The notes: generated by a model from the letters alone, not told the origin. A stretch of 64,000 nucleotides of DNA from JAEVLT01 sp964484065 (GCA_964484065.1 CAZAEW010000001.1:1-64000); one strand, 5' to 3'. Positions 5,876 to 14,927 are shown, numbered from the stretch's first letter. Numbers and translations are program-made.

Positions 5876-7426
5876 TTATTTCACCTCTGCCGGTTCTTCA
5901 ATCATTTCTCCATTCAATGACCATGTTTTTGCTTCGGTAATTTTAACTTTTACGATTTTTCCAATTGCGGTTTTTGGGCCTGTTAAGTTTACAAGTTTGT
6001 TTTTAGACGTGTAGCCAGCAAGGACATCTGGGTTATTCTTACTCTCGCCTTCTACTAAAACATCAACTGTTTGCCCTAGATATTTTTTCAGGGCTTCTGC
6101 AGACAATTCATTTACAACATCATTTAACCGTTGCAAGCGCTGCTTTTTAACCTCGAGAGGAACGTTATCCTGCATTTGCGCTGCCGGTGTGCCTTCACGC
6201 GGCGAATAGATGAACGTATAGGCTGATTCGTAACCAACTTCACGGTACAGTGATAGTGTCTCTTCAAATTGTTCTTCCGTTTCATTTGGATAACCGACAA
6301 TAATATCCGTAGTCAGGGCAATGTCAGGTATCGCTGCCTTAATTTTTCGCACAAGCTCCAAATATTGCTCGCGGGTATATTTGCGGGCCATAATTTTTAG
6401 AATTTCCGTTGAACCTGACTGAACCGGCAAATGGATATGATTCATCAGATTTCCGCCTTTTGCAAGCACCTCAATCAAATGATCATCAAAATCACGGGGA
6501 TGGCTTGTGGTAAAACGAATGCGCGGAATATCGATCTTACGCAATTCGTCCATTAAATCACCAAGACCATAATTCATATCTTCAAAGTCTTTTCCATAGG
6601 CATTGACGTTTTGCCCGAGCAATGTAACCTCTTGATATCCTTGTGCGGCAAGGTGACGCACCTCTTGAATGATTTCATCAGGGCGGCGGCTCCGCTCTTT
6701 TCCGCGGGTATACGGCACAATACAGTAGGTACAGAACTTGTCACAGCCATACATAATATTGACCCATGCTTTGATATTTCCACGGCGGACTTTTGGAAGA
6801 TTTTCAATGACGTCCCCTTCTTTTGACCAAACTTCGATCACCATTTCCTTTGACATATATGCTTCGTTTAAAATATGCGGAAGCCGGTGGATATTATGGG
6901 TGCCAAAGATCATATCAACGTGGTGATGAGTCTTCAAAATTTTATTTACGACAGATTCTTCCTGTGACATACAGCCGCACACACCAAGTAATAGATCCGG
7001 TTTTTCCATTTTCAATGCTTTTAAATGGCCAATTTCCCCAAACACCTTATTTTCCGCATTTTCTCGGATCGCACAGGTATTTAGTAAGATTACATTTGCA
7101 TTTTCGACTTCATCGGTAGGTTCGTATCCGAGCGCCATGAAGATACCTGACATTACTTCCGTATCATGTTCATTCATCTGGCATCCATAAGTCCGGATAT
7201 AAAACTTACGGCCATCACCCATCCCTCTGAATTCCTCAGGGATCGCAAAATCATTGTGATAGTTTACTGCTTCTTTCCCGCGTTTTTTTGCCTCCTTCAA
7301 GGAAGGGGCAGTGATTACTTGTTCAAAATATTTTGAGTAATCTTTTGATCCTTTGTCAGACGCTTCGGATTTTTTGTCCGGTGTCTTAACGTGATCGGTT
7401 AGTTCTAATCGTTGTTTTTCATCCAT
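5876..7426 (-). CDS. miaB: tRNA-2-methylthio-N6-dimethylallyladenosine synthase MiaB
   Basis: MiaB is a radical-SAM methylthiotransferase that converts i6A37 to ms2i6A37 in tRNAs reading UNN codons. The 516-aa protein has the N-terminal UPF0004 domain with three cluster cysteines (near 82, 118 and 152), the radical-SAM motif C228-xxx-C232-xx-C235 within YGCDKFCTYC, and a C-terminal TRAM domain (about 440-505). An extra 70-residue N-terminal tail is typical of Bacillus MiaB. The start follows AGGAG. It heads a miaB-ricA operon with its own promoter at 7487-7515. Confidence 0.95.
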   Translation of the reverse strand: MDEKQRLELTDHVKTPDKKSEASDKGSKDYSKYFEQVITAPSLKEAKKRGKEAVNYHNDFAIPEEFRGMGDGRKFYIRTYGCQMNEHDTEVMSGIFMALGYEPTDEVENANVILLNTCAIRENAENKVFGEIGHLKALKMEKPDLLLGVCGCMSQEESVVNKILKTHHHVDMIFGTHNIHRLPHILNEAYMSKEMVIEVWSKEGDVIENLPKVRRGNIKAWVNIMYGCDKFCTYCIVPYTRGKERSRRPDEIIQEVRHLAAQGYQEVTLLGQNVNAYGKDFEDMNYGLGDLMDELRKIDIPRIRFTTSHPRDFDDHLIEVLAKGGNLMNHIHLPVQSGSTEILKIMARKYTREQYLELVRKIKAAIPDIALTTDIIVGYPNETEEQFEETLSLYREVGYESAYTFIYSPREGTPAAQMQDNVPLEVKKQRLQRLNDVVNELSAEALKKYLGQTVDVLVEGESKNNPDVLAGYTSKNKLVNLTGPKTAIGKIVKVKITEAKTWSLNGEMIEEPAEVK

Positions 7427-7486
7427 TTCTTTTCTCCTGCCTAATTAAAAGTTTTTTTGCATTGATTTTGAGACATACAATAAATA

Positions 7487-7515
7487 ATTATATACGTTAT
7501 AAATGAAACAAACAA
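7487..7515 (-). promoter_or_regulatory. Sigma-A promoter of miaB-ricA
   Basis: TTGTTT (7510-7515), a 17-nt spacer and a perfect TATAAT (7487-7492) on the minus strand lie about 60 nt upstream of miaB. Confidence 0.7.
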
Positions 7516-7589
7516 TATCCTTACATTTGTACAAGATAACAACTTTTGTAAATTTTTGGCTATTCCTGCAAAAACAATAAAAAAAGGCA

Positions 7590-7626
7590 AAAAAGATCCC
7601 GCAAATTGAATTCGCGGGATTTTTTA
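7590..7626 (-). terminator. korAB terminator
   Basis: ATCCCGC (7596-7602) pairs with GCGGGAT (7614-7620), extended by A and T runs. The minus strand ends in T6. It separates korB from miaB. Confidence 0.9.
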
Positions 7627-7630
7627 CTGC

Positions 7631-8497
7631 CTACATAAATTCAGAAACTAATTTATCGAAATATGCTTGGTCGAGTTTAAGGTCAGCCTTTGTTAATGGC
7701 TCTTCCGAATAACCTTGCACAAGCTCTTGATAAGATTTGCGCTCAGTGTTTTGGTAAATAAGACCGGTAACAAGACCGTTATGCTTCATTAATGTTTGCA
7801 TAGCGTTTTCTTTGTTGGAAGGATCGTAGCCTTCAATGTCGCTTAATTTTGTAAGGTTTTCCTTAAACCAGTCATATGTGTTTACTTTATTGTAAGTTAC
7901 ACATGGGCTGAATACGTTGATGAGGGAGAACCCGTCATGGTTGATTCCAGCTTCGATTAAGGATGTAAGTTCCTTAAGGTCTGTAGAGAAACTTTGAGCA
8001 ACGAAGGTTGCACCGACAGAAAGAGCAAGCTTCATTGGTGATACAGCTTCTTCAACAGATCCTTTTGGAGTTGATTTAGTTTTAAATCCCATACCTGAAC
8101 GAGGAGAAGTTTGTCCTTTTGTTAAGCCATAGATTTGGTTATCCATTACGATATAAGTAATGTTGATGTTACGGCGAATCGCATGTACAGTGTGTCCCAT
8201 ACCGATTGCAAATCCGTCTCCGTCACCGCCGGCAGCGATAACCGTTAAGTCGCGGTTTGCCATTTTTACTCCTTGAGCAATTGGAAGGGCACGGCCATGG
8301 ATACTGTGAACACCGTAAGAATTAATATAACCGGAGATACGGCCGGAACAGCCGATACCGGAAATAACTGCTAAATTTTCAGGCTCTAAACCAACGTTTG
8401 CAACCGCACGTTGAATTGCTGCTTGTACAGAGTAGTCACCACAGCCTGGGCACCAGTTCGGTTTTACATCATTACGAAAGTCTTTAAATGTGGCCAT
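7631..8497 (-). CDS. korB: 2-oxoacid:ferredoxin oxidoreductase, beta subunit
   Basis: This 288-aa subunit holds thiamine diphosphate and works with KorA to oxidise a 2-oxoacid, most likely 2-oxoglutarate, to the acyl-CoA while reducing ferredoxin. Cys16-PG-Cys19 in NWCPGCGD is the usual N-terminal motif. The TPP site GDGDGFAIG followed by DNQIYGLTKGQTSP is clear at about 90-130. No separate ferredoxin-type cluster domain is present. Its ATG abuts the korA stop codon (TAAATG), so the two are translated together. The substrate is assigned from family similarity only. Confidence 0.9.
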   Translation of the reverse strand: MATFKDFRNDVKPNWCPGCGDYSVQAAIQRAVANVGLEPENLAVISGIGCSGRISGYINSYGVHSIHGRALPIAQGVKMANRDLTVIAAGGDGDGFAIGMGHTVHAIRRNINITYIVMDNQIYGLTKGQTSPRSGMGFKTKSTPKGSVEEAVSPMKLALSVGATFVAQSFSTDLKELTSLIEAGINHDGFSLINVFSPCVTYNKVNTYDWFKENLTKLSDIEGYDPSNKENAMQTLMKHNGLVTGLIYQNTERKSYQELVQGYSEEPLTKADLKLDQAYFDKLVSEFM

Positions 8498-10234
8498 TTA
8501 GAACAACTCCTTACTTTTTGAATAAACTTCATGAGGAAGGAATGGATTTCCATCATATTTCACAAACTTATTTATCTTGTCAGCATTGCCAATATTCATT
8601 TTCATGATATTAGCTAATTGGCCGGTTGCGTTGTTTTCAACAACCAAGACTTTTTTAGCAGATTGAACAAGTTCCAATACTTCATCTGCCGGGAATGGAT
8701 GAATCAAACGAATGTGCGCATGGTTTACTTTCATACCGTCAGCTTCCAGACGACCCATTGCTTCTTCAATCGCACCGCGTGTAGAGTTGAAACCAACAAG
8801 TAAAAGATCAGCTTCTTCATGTTTTGCGTTTTTATAAACAGGTGTATTGAAACGAATGTTTTCAAGTTTACGGAAACGTTTATCCATTTGCGCAATCCGG
8901 TTTGCAGGAGACTCAGAAGGTTTACCAGTCTCAGCATGTTCTACACCAGTTACATGGTGGATACCATTTTTCATACCAGGGATTACCCGTGGTGAAACAC
9001 CGTCTTCTGTTACTTGGTAGCGTTTGAAATAACCGCCTACATGGTTTTCGTTTTCAGCAATTTCATGATCTACTAACTTACCGCGTCTAATTTCTACCTT
9101 ATTAATATCAAGAGGTTCAACTGTTTGTTTACCTAATGAAAGCTGAAGGTCAGATAACACGATAACTGGGCACTGATATTCTTCAGCAAGGTTAAATGCT
9201 TCTGCTGTGTCATAGAATGCTTCTTCAACCGTACTTGGTGCCATAACGATTTTTGGAATTTCTCCGTGTGTTCCATAAATCATCGCCATTAAGTCTGATT
9301 GCTCTTGTTTTGTTGGCAATCCTGTTGAAGGACCTCCACGCTGTGTATCAACAATAACAAGTGGAGTTTCTGTCATACCAGATAATCCAATTGCTTCCAT
9401 TTTAAGAGATAATCCAGGACCTGATGATGCAGTAATCGTACGAACGCCGCCATAGTTTCCGCCGATTGCCATTGTGCATGCAGCAATTTCGTCTTCCGTT
9501 TGAATAACAGCACCGCCAAGTTCAGGCAATGTTTTAATTAAATATTCCATAATTTCTGAAGCAGGAGTGATTGGGTAAGCAGCCATAAAACGGCAGCCTG
9601 CTGCAACTGCACCCATAGCAATTGCATCGTTACCAATCATGAACAAGCGTTTTGTGCCATCAGCTTTTTCAAGCTTCATGGTTACGCTGCCAAGTTTTTC
9701 TTTTGTATACTCATAACCCGCTTTGATTGCTTCCATGTTTTTCGCAACCACTTGAGCGCCTTTTTTACCGAAAATTTCATGAACTACTTCTTCGAAATCG
9801 TGAATGTCAAATTCAAGAACAGCACATGTAGCGCCAATTGCTACCATGTTTTTCATTAAAGAAGTACCTAATTCTGTAGCAATTTCAGTAAATGGAACCG
9901 CATACATATTTGCTTCAGTATCTTCCGGTTTCTTTGGATCAAACTTTGCATCTGCTAAAATAACACCGTCACGATGTAATTCTTTGTAGTTTAGATCGAT
10001 TGTTTCTTGGTCAAAAGCGACAAGAATGTCTAAATCATCAGAAACGGTTCTTACTTGTGTTGTACTTACTCGGATTTTGTTGTTTGTGTGCCCACCCTTG
10101 ATACGTGATGAAAAGTGGCGATACCCGTACAGATAGTAACCTAGGCGGTTAAGTGCAATTGCGAAAATTTCCCCTGTACTCTCAATGCCTTCCCCTTGTT
10201 GTCCGCCAACTTTCCAAGAAAGTTGATTGATCAT
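8498..10234 (-). CDS. korA: 2-oxoacid:ferredoxin oxidoreductase, fused gamma-alpha subunit
   Basis: The 578-aa protein is a fusion: residues 1-180 are the gamma domain (GGQQGEGIESTGEIF near the start), and residues 190-578 the alpha domain with the pyrimidine-binding YPITPASEIM motif near 220. With KorB it forms an oxygen-sensitive route from 2-oxoglutarate to succinyl-CoA and reduced ferredoxin that can replace or supplement the dehydrogenase complex. In B. subtilis this locus between spoVS and miaB carries tdh-kbl instead. A promoter overlapped by a cre-like site (10366-10408) suggests repression when glucose is present. Confidence 0.92.
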   Translation of the reverse strand: MINQLSWKVGGQQGEGIESTGEIFAIALNRLGYYLYGYRHFSSRIKGGHTNNKIRVSTTQVRTVSDDLDILVAFDQETIDLNYKELHRDGVILADAKFDPKKPEDTEANMYAVPFTEIATELGTSLMKNMVAIGATCAVLEFDIHDFEEVVHEIFGKKGAQVVAKNMEAIKAGYEYTKEKLGSVTMKLEKADGTKRLFMIGNDAIAMGAVAAGCRFMAAYPITPASEIMEYLIKTLPELGGAVIQTEDEIAACTMAIGGNYGGVRTITASSGPGLSLKMEAIGLSGMTETPLVIVDTQRGGPSTGLPTKQEQSDLMAMIYGTHGEIPKIVMAPSTVEEAFYDTAEAFNLAEEYQCPVIVLSDLQLSLGKQTVEPLDINKVEIRRGKLVDHEIAENENHVGGYFKRYQVTEDGVSPRVIPGMKNGIHHVTGVEHAETGKPSESPANRIAQMDKRFRKLENIRFNTPVYKNAKHEEADLLLVGFNSTRGAIEEAMGRLEADGMKVNHAHIRLIHPFPADEVLELVQSAKKVLVVENNATGQLANIMKMNIGNADKINKFVKYDGNPFLPHEVYSKSKELF

Positions 10235-10365
10235 GACTTACACCCCTTTAGATATGTAAAAATGTAAAGCAATATCGTCATTAGTATAGCACTTTCCCAT
10301 CCTAATCTCGAAAATTCTAATCGAAAAATCATTTTTTTTGTTAAAAAATAGATTAATGGGAACGT

Positions 10366-10408
10366 ACTAAACGCTTACAATTCTAGACCTATGTGGTAAA
10401 AAAAGCAA
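10366..10408 (-). promoter_or_regulatory. Sigma-A promoter and cre-like site for korAB
   Basis: On the minus strand TTGCTT (10403-10408), a 17-nt spacer and TAGAAT (10380-10385) form a promoter. The next bases, TGTAAGCGTTTAGT (10366-10379), match the cre consensus TGWAARCGYTWNCW at 13 of 14 positions and cover the start point. This is the classical layout for CcpA repression. Confidence 0.55.
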
Positions 10409-10617
10409 CCCTTTCGACCTAAATTTTGTCTAAAATATGAATATTTTTTTATTTTTTTTAAAATACTAGTTATTTAGACATTTAATCTTGACAATTTCCA
10501 CTATTATCCTAGTTATTTTAATCATAATTACCTAAATCATTAGGATTATTCCACTATTTGTCATTTTATGTATTTTAATGAAATCGCGTGCTTCCTTTTC
10601 TTTTCAGCTTTGATCAT

Positions 10618-10649
10618 ACAAAAAAACCTGCTTTATTTTAAAAGCAGGT
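10618..10649 (-). terminator. spoVS terminator
   Basis: ACCTGCTTT (10626-10634) and AAAGCAGGT (10641-10649) form a 9-bp perfect stem with a 6-nt loop, followed on the minus strand by T8. Confidence 0.92.
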
Positions 10650-10672
10650 AAGCATCCATATTCTGTTTCCTA

Positions 10673-10933
10673 TTAACGCGGCTCCACGATTAATTTAATA
10701 GCAGTGCGTTCTTCGCCATCAATCTGAATATCGGTAAACGCCGGGATGCAAATTAAATCAACTCCGCTAGGTGCCACAAATCCTCGAGCAATTGCAACTG
10801 CCTTTACGGCTTGATTTAATGCACCCGCACCGATCGCCTGAATTTCTGCAGCGCCTCTTTCCCGCAGAACCCCGGCGAGTGCACCTGCTACAGAATTAGG
10901 ATTAGATTTTGCTGAAACTTTTAATATTTCCAT
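10673..10933 (-). CDS. spoVS: Stage V sporulation protein S
   Basis: The 86-aa protein is a near-canonical SpoVS, an Alba-fold protein needed for normal sporulation and coat and cortex formation; it is among the most conserved sporulation proteins. The sequence MEILKVSAKSNPNSVAGALA and the glycine-rich AIGAGALNQAVKA are diagnostic, and the length equals the family norm. The start follows GGGGGAG. It has its own strong terminator, and a perfect palindrome lies about 60 nt upstream. In B. subtilis the gene is controlled by sigma-H; I could not fix a sigma-H promoter here. Confidence 0.96.
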   Translation of the reverse strand: MEILKVSAKSNPNSVAGALAGVLRERGAAEIQAIGAGALNQAVKAVAIARGFVAPSGVDLICIPAFTDIQIDGEERTAIKLIVEPR

Positions 10934-10989
10934 TCCTGGCTCCCCCTTGTATATCCCGATCCCGCATGAGCAGTTTCATGAACTAATCA

Positions 10990-11006
10990 GGAATATAAAA
11001 TATTCC
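10990..11006. promoter_or_regulatory. Perfect palindrome upstream of spoVS
   Basis: GGAATAT and ATATTCC flank a 3-nt centre, a 17-nt perfect inverted repeat in the ymdB-spoVS gap. It is not followed by a T run, so an operator is likelier than a terminator. The binding protein is unknown. Confidence 0.35.
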
Positions 11007-11092
11007 ACTGCTACTATATTCATTCATGAAAAGACTTATGCCGGCTTGGACAAAAAAAGGCTTATTCAACTAAGAAAATTCTGTTTCAGCTT

Positions 11093-11890
11093 TTATGAAT
11101 AAAAGGGGTGATCATCGTTTATTAAAATGGTCTGAATCTTTTTAGCGGTTCCCGTTTTCCGGTCGAGCTCGATCACGACTGCACTCAGCTGAGTTCTTCC
11201 GGTTTTTGTAACTTCAAACCGGACTGGAAGGTTCGTTAAAAACTTTTTAATGACAGCTTCTTTTTCAACGCCAAGAATGCCGTCGTAAGGTCCTGTCATT
11301 CCCACGTCAGTTAAATATGCTGTTCCCCCCGGGAGTGTCCGCTTATCGGCTGTTTGAACATGTGTGTGTGTACCTACAACAGCAGAAACCCTCCCATCTA
11401 AATACCAGCCCATCGCTTGTTTTTCACTGGTTACTTCCGCATGAAAATCAACAAAAATAAACGGAGTGCGCTCGCGAGCCTGTGCGACTAAATCATCTGC
11501 TTTTTTAAATGGACAGTCAATGGCACTCATAAACGTCCGCCCCTGCAGGTTGATTATCGCAACTTCTAAGTCATTAATTTTTACATAAACAATTCCCTTT
11601 CCCGGGGTACCTTCCGGAAAATTTGCAGGTCTCACCAAATACTTTGCATCATTTATAAATTCAAAAATCTCGCGATTATCCCATGCATGGTTTCCAAGGG
11701 TAACAGCTTGCGCCCCTGCTTCAAGGAATTCCCTGTAGATTTTTTCTGTTATACCTTTGCCTCCGGCTGCATTCTCCCCGTTGATGACCGTCAGATGAGG
11801 ACGATATTTTTCCTTTAATTTTGGAAGATATTCCTTGACCATGTCCCGGCCAGGTGCACCGACAACATCTCCAATAAATAATAAAATCAT
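11093..11890 (-). CDS. ymdB: YmdB metallophosphoesterase
   Basis: YmdB is a dinuclear-metal phosphodiesterase active on 2',3'-cyclic nucleotides and linked in B. subtilis to nanotubes and to the choice between motility and biofilm. The 265-aa protein has the metal ligands in order: GDVVGAPGRD (Asp8), NGENAAGG, GNHAWDN, DFHAEVTSE and GTHTHVQTAD. The length matches the 264-aa B. subtilis enzyme. The start at 11890 follows AAAGGG; an upstream ATG would add 16 residues. It lies directly downstream of rny, beyond a hairpin that overlaps the rny stop. Confidence 0.93.
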   Translation of the reverse strand: MILLFIGDVVGAPGRDMVKEYLPKLKEKYRPHLTVINGENAAGGKGITEKIYREFLEAGAQAVTLGNHAWDNREIFEFINDAKYLVRPANFPEGTPGKGIVYVKINDLEVAIINLQGRTFMSAIDCPFKKADDLVAQARERTPFIFVDFHAEVTSEKQAMGWYLDGRVSAVVGTHTHVQTADKRTLPGGTAYLTDVGMTGPYDGILGVEKEAVIKKFLTNLPVRFEVTKTGRTQLSAVVIELDRKTGTAKKIQTILINDDHPFYS

Positions 11891-11962
11891 TTCATTGCCC
11901 TTTCCGAAATGGATTCTTTTCGTTATTACACTTGGCATATTATGCCGGCTTTATCATTAAAA

Positions 11963-11994
11963 AAATAAAGCGATGCGTATGCACCGCTTTATTT
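11963..11994 (-). terminator. rny terminator overlapping its stop codon
   Basis: Fourteen-nt arms (11963-11976 and 11981-11994) with a 4-nt loop and one or two weak pairs contain the rny stop codon, followed on the minus strand by a T-rich run. Partial read-through would supply ymdB. Confidence 0.75.
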
Positions 11995-13548
11995 TGCATA
12001 TTCTACAGCTCGAGTTTCACGGATAACCGTCACTTTTATATGACCAGGGTAATCCAGTTCTTCCTCAATTTGCTTCCGAATATCCCTTGCCAATCGATGG
12101 GCAGCAAGATCATCAATTGCTTCTGGTCTGACAATAATGCGCACTTCACGTCCAGCCTGAATAGCAAATGACTTTTCCACACCCTCGTATGATTCTGAAA
12201 TTTCTTCCAGCTTTTCAAGGCGACGGATATAGTTTTCAAGAGTTTCACTTCTTGCACCAGGGCGGGCAGCTGATAATGCATCAGCAGCAGCTACAAGCAC
12301 AGCAATAACCGATGTAGGCTCTGTATCTCCATGGTGAGAGGCAATGCTGTTAATGACAACAGGGTGTTCCTTATATTTTGTTGCAAGTTCAACCCCGATC
12401 TCAACGTGGCTTCCTTCCACTTCATGGTCGATTGCTTTACCAATATCATGCAGTAATCCTGCACGTTTTGCGAGCGTCTGATCTTCTCCAAGCTCAGCAG
12501 CAAGCAGCCCAGATAATTGAGCAACCTCTATTGAGTGTTTTAAAACATTTTGTCCGTAACTTGTGCGGAACTTTAAGCGGCCAAGAATCTTAATCAGATC
12601 CGGATGCAGTCCATGTACACCTACTTCAAATGTGGTTTGTTCTCCCACCTCGCGAATGTATTCATCTACCTCACGGCGTGATTTTTCCACCATTTCTTCA
12701 ATCCGGGCTGGATGAATGCGGCCATCTTGGACCAGCTTTTCAAGCGCTAAACGCGCTGTTTCACGACGGATAGGATCAAATCCTGAGAGAATAACAGCTT
12801 CAGGTGTATCATCGATAATTAAATCAATCCCTGTCAGTGTTTCCAGGGTACGAATATTACGTCCTTCACGGCCAATGATCCGGCCTTTCATCTCATCATT
12901 TGGAAGGTTGACAACAGAAACTGTTGTTTCTGCGACATGGTCAGCAGCGCAACGCTGGATTGCCAGCGATAAAATATCTTTTGCTTTCTTGTCAGCTTCC
13001 TCTTTAGCGCGGTTTTCAGTTTCTTTAATCATAACAGCAAGGTCATGCGCTAATTCCTTTTCTGTGCGTTCTAAAATGATCGATTTAGCTTCCTCGCGGT
13101 TCAAGTTCGAAATCCGTTCAAGTTCAGCTTGTTGCGTTCGTACCAACTCGTCCACTTTGCTTTCCATCTCTTCAATATGTTGTTGTCTTTGGTTAAGAGA
13201 ATCATCCTTCTTTTCTAAAAGAATCTCACGTTTATTTAGCGAATCATCTTTTCGGTCTAAATTCTCTTCTCTTTGCAGTAAACGGTTTTCTTGTTTTTGG
13301 AGTTCATTTCTTCGTTCACGAACCTCACGTTCTGCCTCTGTCCGAAGCTTGTGAATTTCATCCTTTGCCTCTAGTAATGCTTCCTTTTTAACTGATTCTG
13401 CTTCACGTTTGGCATCCTCAAGAATTTGATCAGCAGCACCTCTGGCTCCTGCTATCTTTGCTTCTGCAATGGATTTCCTAATAAAATAGCCAACAACTGC
13501 ACCGACGAATAGGCCAAGCAAAATGGAGATGATTGTAATTGGTTCCAT
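11989..13548 (-). CDS. rny: Ribonuclease Y
   Basis: RNase Y is the membrane-anchored endonuclease that starts decay of many Bacillus mRNAs and riboswitch RNAs. The 519-aa protein has a transmembrane anchor at 3-23, a long charged coiled coil (about 30-190), a KH domain (about 210-275, IIGREGRNIRTLE) and an HD domain (about 335-430) with the metal pair in LLHDIGKAIDHE. The start follows GAGGAGGTG. A near-consensus sigma-A promoter precedes it. RicA, its partner complex subunit, is encoded about 6 kb away in the same window. Confidence 0.97.
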   Translation of the reverse strand: MEPITIISILLGLFVGAVVGYFIRKSIAEAKIAGARGAADQILEDAKREAESVKKEALLEAKDEIHKLRTEAEREVRERRNELQKQENRLLQREENLDRKDDSLNKREILLEKKDDSLNQRQQHIEEMESKVDELVRTQQAELERISNLNREEAKSIILERTEKELAHDLAVMIKETENRAKEEADKKAKDILSLAIQRCAADHVAETTVSVVNLPNDEMKGRIIGREGRNIRTLETLTGIDLIIDDTPEAVILSGFDPIRRETARLALEKLVQDGRIHPARIEEMVEKSRREVDEYIREVGEQTTFEVGVHGLHPDLIKILGRLKFRTSYGQNVLKHSIEVAQLSGLLAAELGEDQTLAKRAGLLHDIGKAIDHEVEGSHVEIGVELATKYKEHPVVINSIASHHGDTEPTSVIAVLVAAADALSAARPGARSETLENYIRRLEKLEEISESYEGVEKSFAIQAGREVRIIVRPEAIDDLAAHRLARDIRKQIEEELDYPGHIKVTVIRETRAVEYAK

Positions 13549-13685
13549 CGTTACACCTCCTCTTGCTATGAACTTTTGTTACGTTTTTTAAGTGTCGGCA
13601 TGTACATTGTTTAGACTCAACATACAGCAAGCACTAAGGCTTTTTAGCGTTGTAATATTACCAAAAATGTAAAATATACATGTTA

Positions 13686-13714
13686 ATTGTAAAGGTGTGC
13701 CTATTTATTGTCAA
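13686..13714 (-). promoter_or_regulatory. Sigma-A promoter of rny
   Basis: On the minus strand TTGACA (13709-13714, perfect), a 17-nt spacer and TACAAT (13686-13691, one mismatch) form one of the best promoters in the window. Confidence 0.85.
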
Positions 13715-13840
13715 GGGCTTGCCTTTGTAGCATTTTGGAATATTTAGTGTTCGTTCATACTTTATTCATCATGCGGGAATATAGGTTATGAGTAATTATA
13801 CTTTTAGTTTTATTTTTATTCATATTTGGTCCCTTTTATA

Positions 13841-13878
13841 AAAAAAGAGTAAAACCCTTTAAGAAGGGCATTACTCTT
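13841..13878 (-). terminator. recA terminator
   Basis: Fifteen-nt arms at 13845-13859 and 13864-13878 pair with one mismatch and one weak pair around a 4-nt loop. The minus strand continues into a T run. Confidence 0.88.
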
Positions 13879-13883
13879 ATGAT

Positions 13884-14927
13884 TTAATCCAGAAGTTCAA
13901 TTTGTTCAGCATCGTCTTCAGATTCAGTAACGGTTTTTTCACCGTCTAAACCATAATGATCACGAATTTTTTGTGCAATCTCTTGACGGATTTGAGGGTT
14001 TTCCTTCAGGAACAGTTTTGCATTCTCCCGTCCTTGTCCTAACCGTTCATCATTATAGGAATACCATGCTCCACTTTTTTGGACGATGTCTAAATCGGAT
14101 CCAAGGTCGATGATTTCTCCCTCTTTGGAGATACCTTCTCCATACATGATATCCACTTCAGCTGTACGGAAAGGAGGAGCTACCTTGTTTTTCACTACTT
14201 TAATCTTCGTTTTGTTACCTACCATATCATTGCCTTGCTTTAATGTTTCAGCACGACGCACTTCAAGCCGGATGGTTGAATAGAACTTGAGCGCGCGTCC
14301 GCCAGGTGTCGTCTCGGGGTTTCCAAACATAACCCCTACTTTTTCCCTGATTTGGTTAATGAATACAGCAATTGTTTTCGATTTGTTAATTGCACCGGAA
14401 AGCTTGCGAAGGGCTTGTGACATTAAGCGTGCTTGCAATCCTACATGGGTATCTCCCATTTCGCCTTCGATTTCCGCTTTTGGAACTAATGCTGCGACAG
14501 AGTCAATGACAATAATATCTACTGCTCCACTGCGTACAAGAGCCTCAGCAATTTCCAGGGCCTGTTCCCCTGTATCCGGCTGGGATAATAGCAGTTCATC
14601 TATATCGACACCGAGCTTATGTGCATAACTAGGGTCCAGGGCATGCTCAGCATCAATAAATGCCGCTTGGCCGCCTTTTGCCTGAACTTCCGCGATTGCG
14701 TGCAGGGCAACAGTTGTTTTACCAGAACTCTCCGGTCCATATATTTCAATAATCCGTCCTCTTGGATAGCCGCCTACTCCAAGTGCGGTATCAAGTGCTA
14801 AAGATCCACTTGGAACAGTTGAAATCTTTGTTTCAACTTGCTCACCCATTTTCATAATTGAACCTTTTCCAAATTGTTTTTCAATTTGCTTTAGCGCCAT
14901 TTCTAAAGCAGCTTTACGATCACTCAC
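13884..14927 (-). CDS. recA: RecA recombinase
   Basis: RecA forms the filament on single-stranded DNA that drives strand exchange and triggers LexA self-cleavage. The 347-aa protein has Walker A GPESSGKT at 64-71, Walker B with IIVIDSVAAL near 140, and the acidic C-terminal tail. The start is GTG at 14927 (VSDRKAALEM), 8 nt after GGAGG; the upstream ATG lies inside the binding site. B. subtilis RecA begins at the same residue. Promoter and LexA-like site are listed separately. Confidence 0.97.
   Translation of the reverse strand: MSDRKAALEMALKQIEKQFGKGSIMKMGEQVETKISTVPSGSLALDTALGVGGYPRGRIIEIYGPESSGKTTVALHAIAEVQAKGGQAAFIDAEHALDPSYAHKLGVDIDELLLSQPDTGEQALEIAEALVRSGAVDIIVIDSVAALVPKAEIEGEMGDTHVGLQARLMSQALRKLSGAINKSKTIAVFINQIREKVGVMFGNPETTPGGRALKFYSTIRLEVRRAETLKQGNDMVGNKTKIKVVKNKVAPPFRTAEVDIMYGEGISKEGEIIDLGSDLDIVQKSGAWYSYNDERLGQGRENAKLFLKENPQIRQEIAQKIRDHYGLDGEKTVTESEDDAEQIELLD

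Larger units (their letters stand above)
10235..10672. other. korA upstream region
   Basis: This 438-nt, very AT-rich stretch holds no gene. It contains the spoVS terminator (10618-10649), a sigma-A promoter with an abutting cre-like site (10366-10408) and a second strong -10 (TATACT on the minus strand, 10283-10288) nearer the korA start, with no good -35. The T-rich run around 10441-10460 could be a curved upstream element. Confidence 0.6.
13549..13883. other. recA-rny intergenic region
   Basis: The 335-nt gap holds no gene. It contains the recA terminator (13841-13878) and the rny promoter (13686-13714), leaving an rny leader of about 130 nt. In B. subtilis a penicillin-binding protein gene, pbpX, lies at this point; none is present here. 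Confidence 0.7.

Noticed and set aside
12716..13354. 212-codon + strand frame opposite rny
   Set aside because: It is antisense to the coiled-coil part of RNase Y, rich in Ser and Arg from reversed Glu/Lys codons, and has no ribosome binding site.
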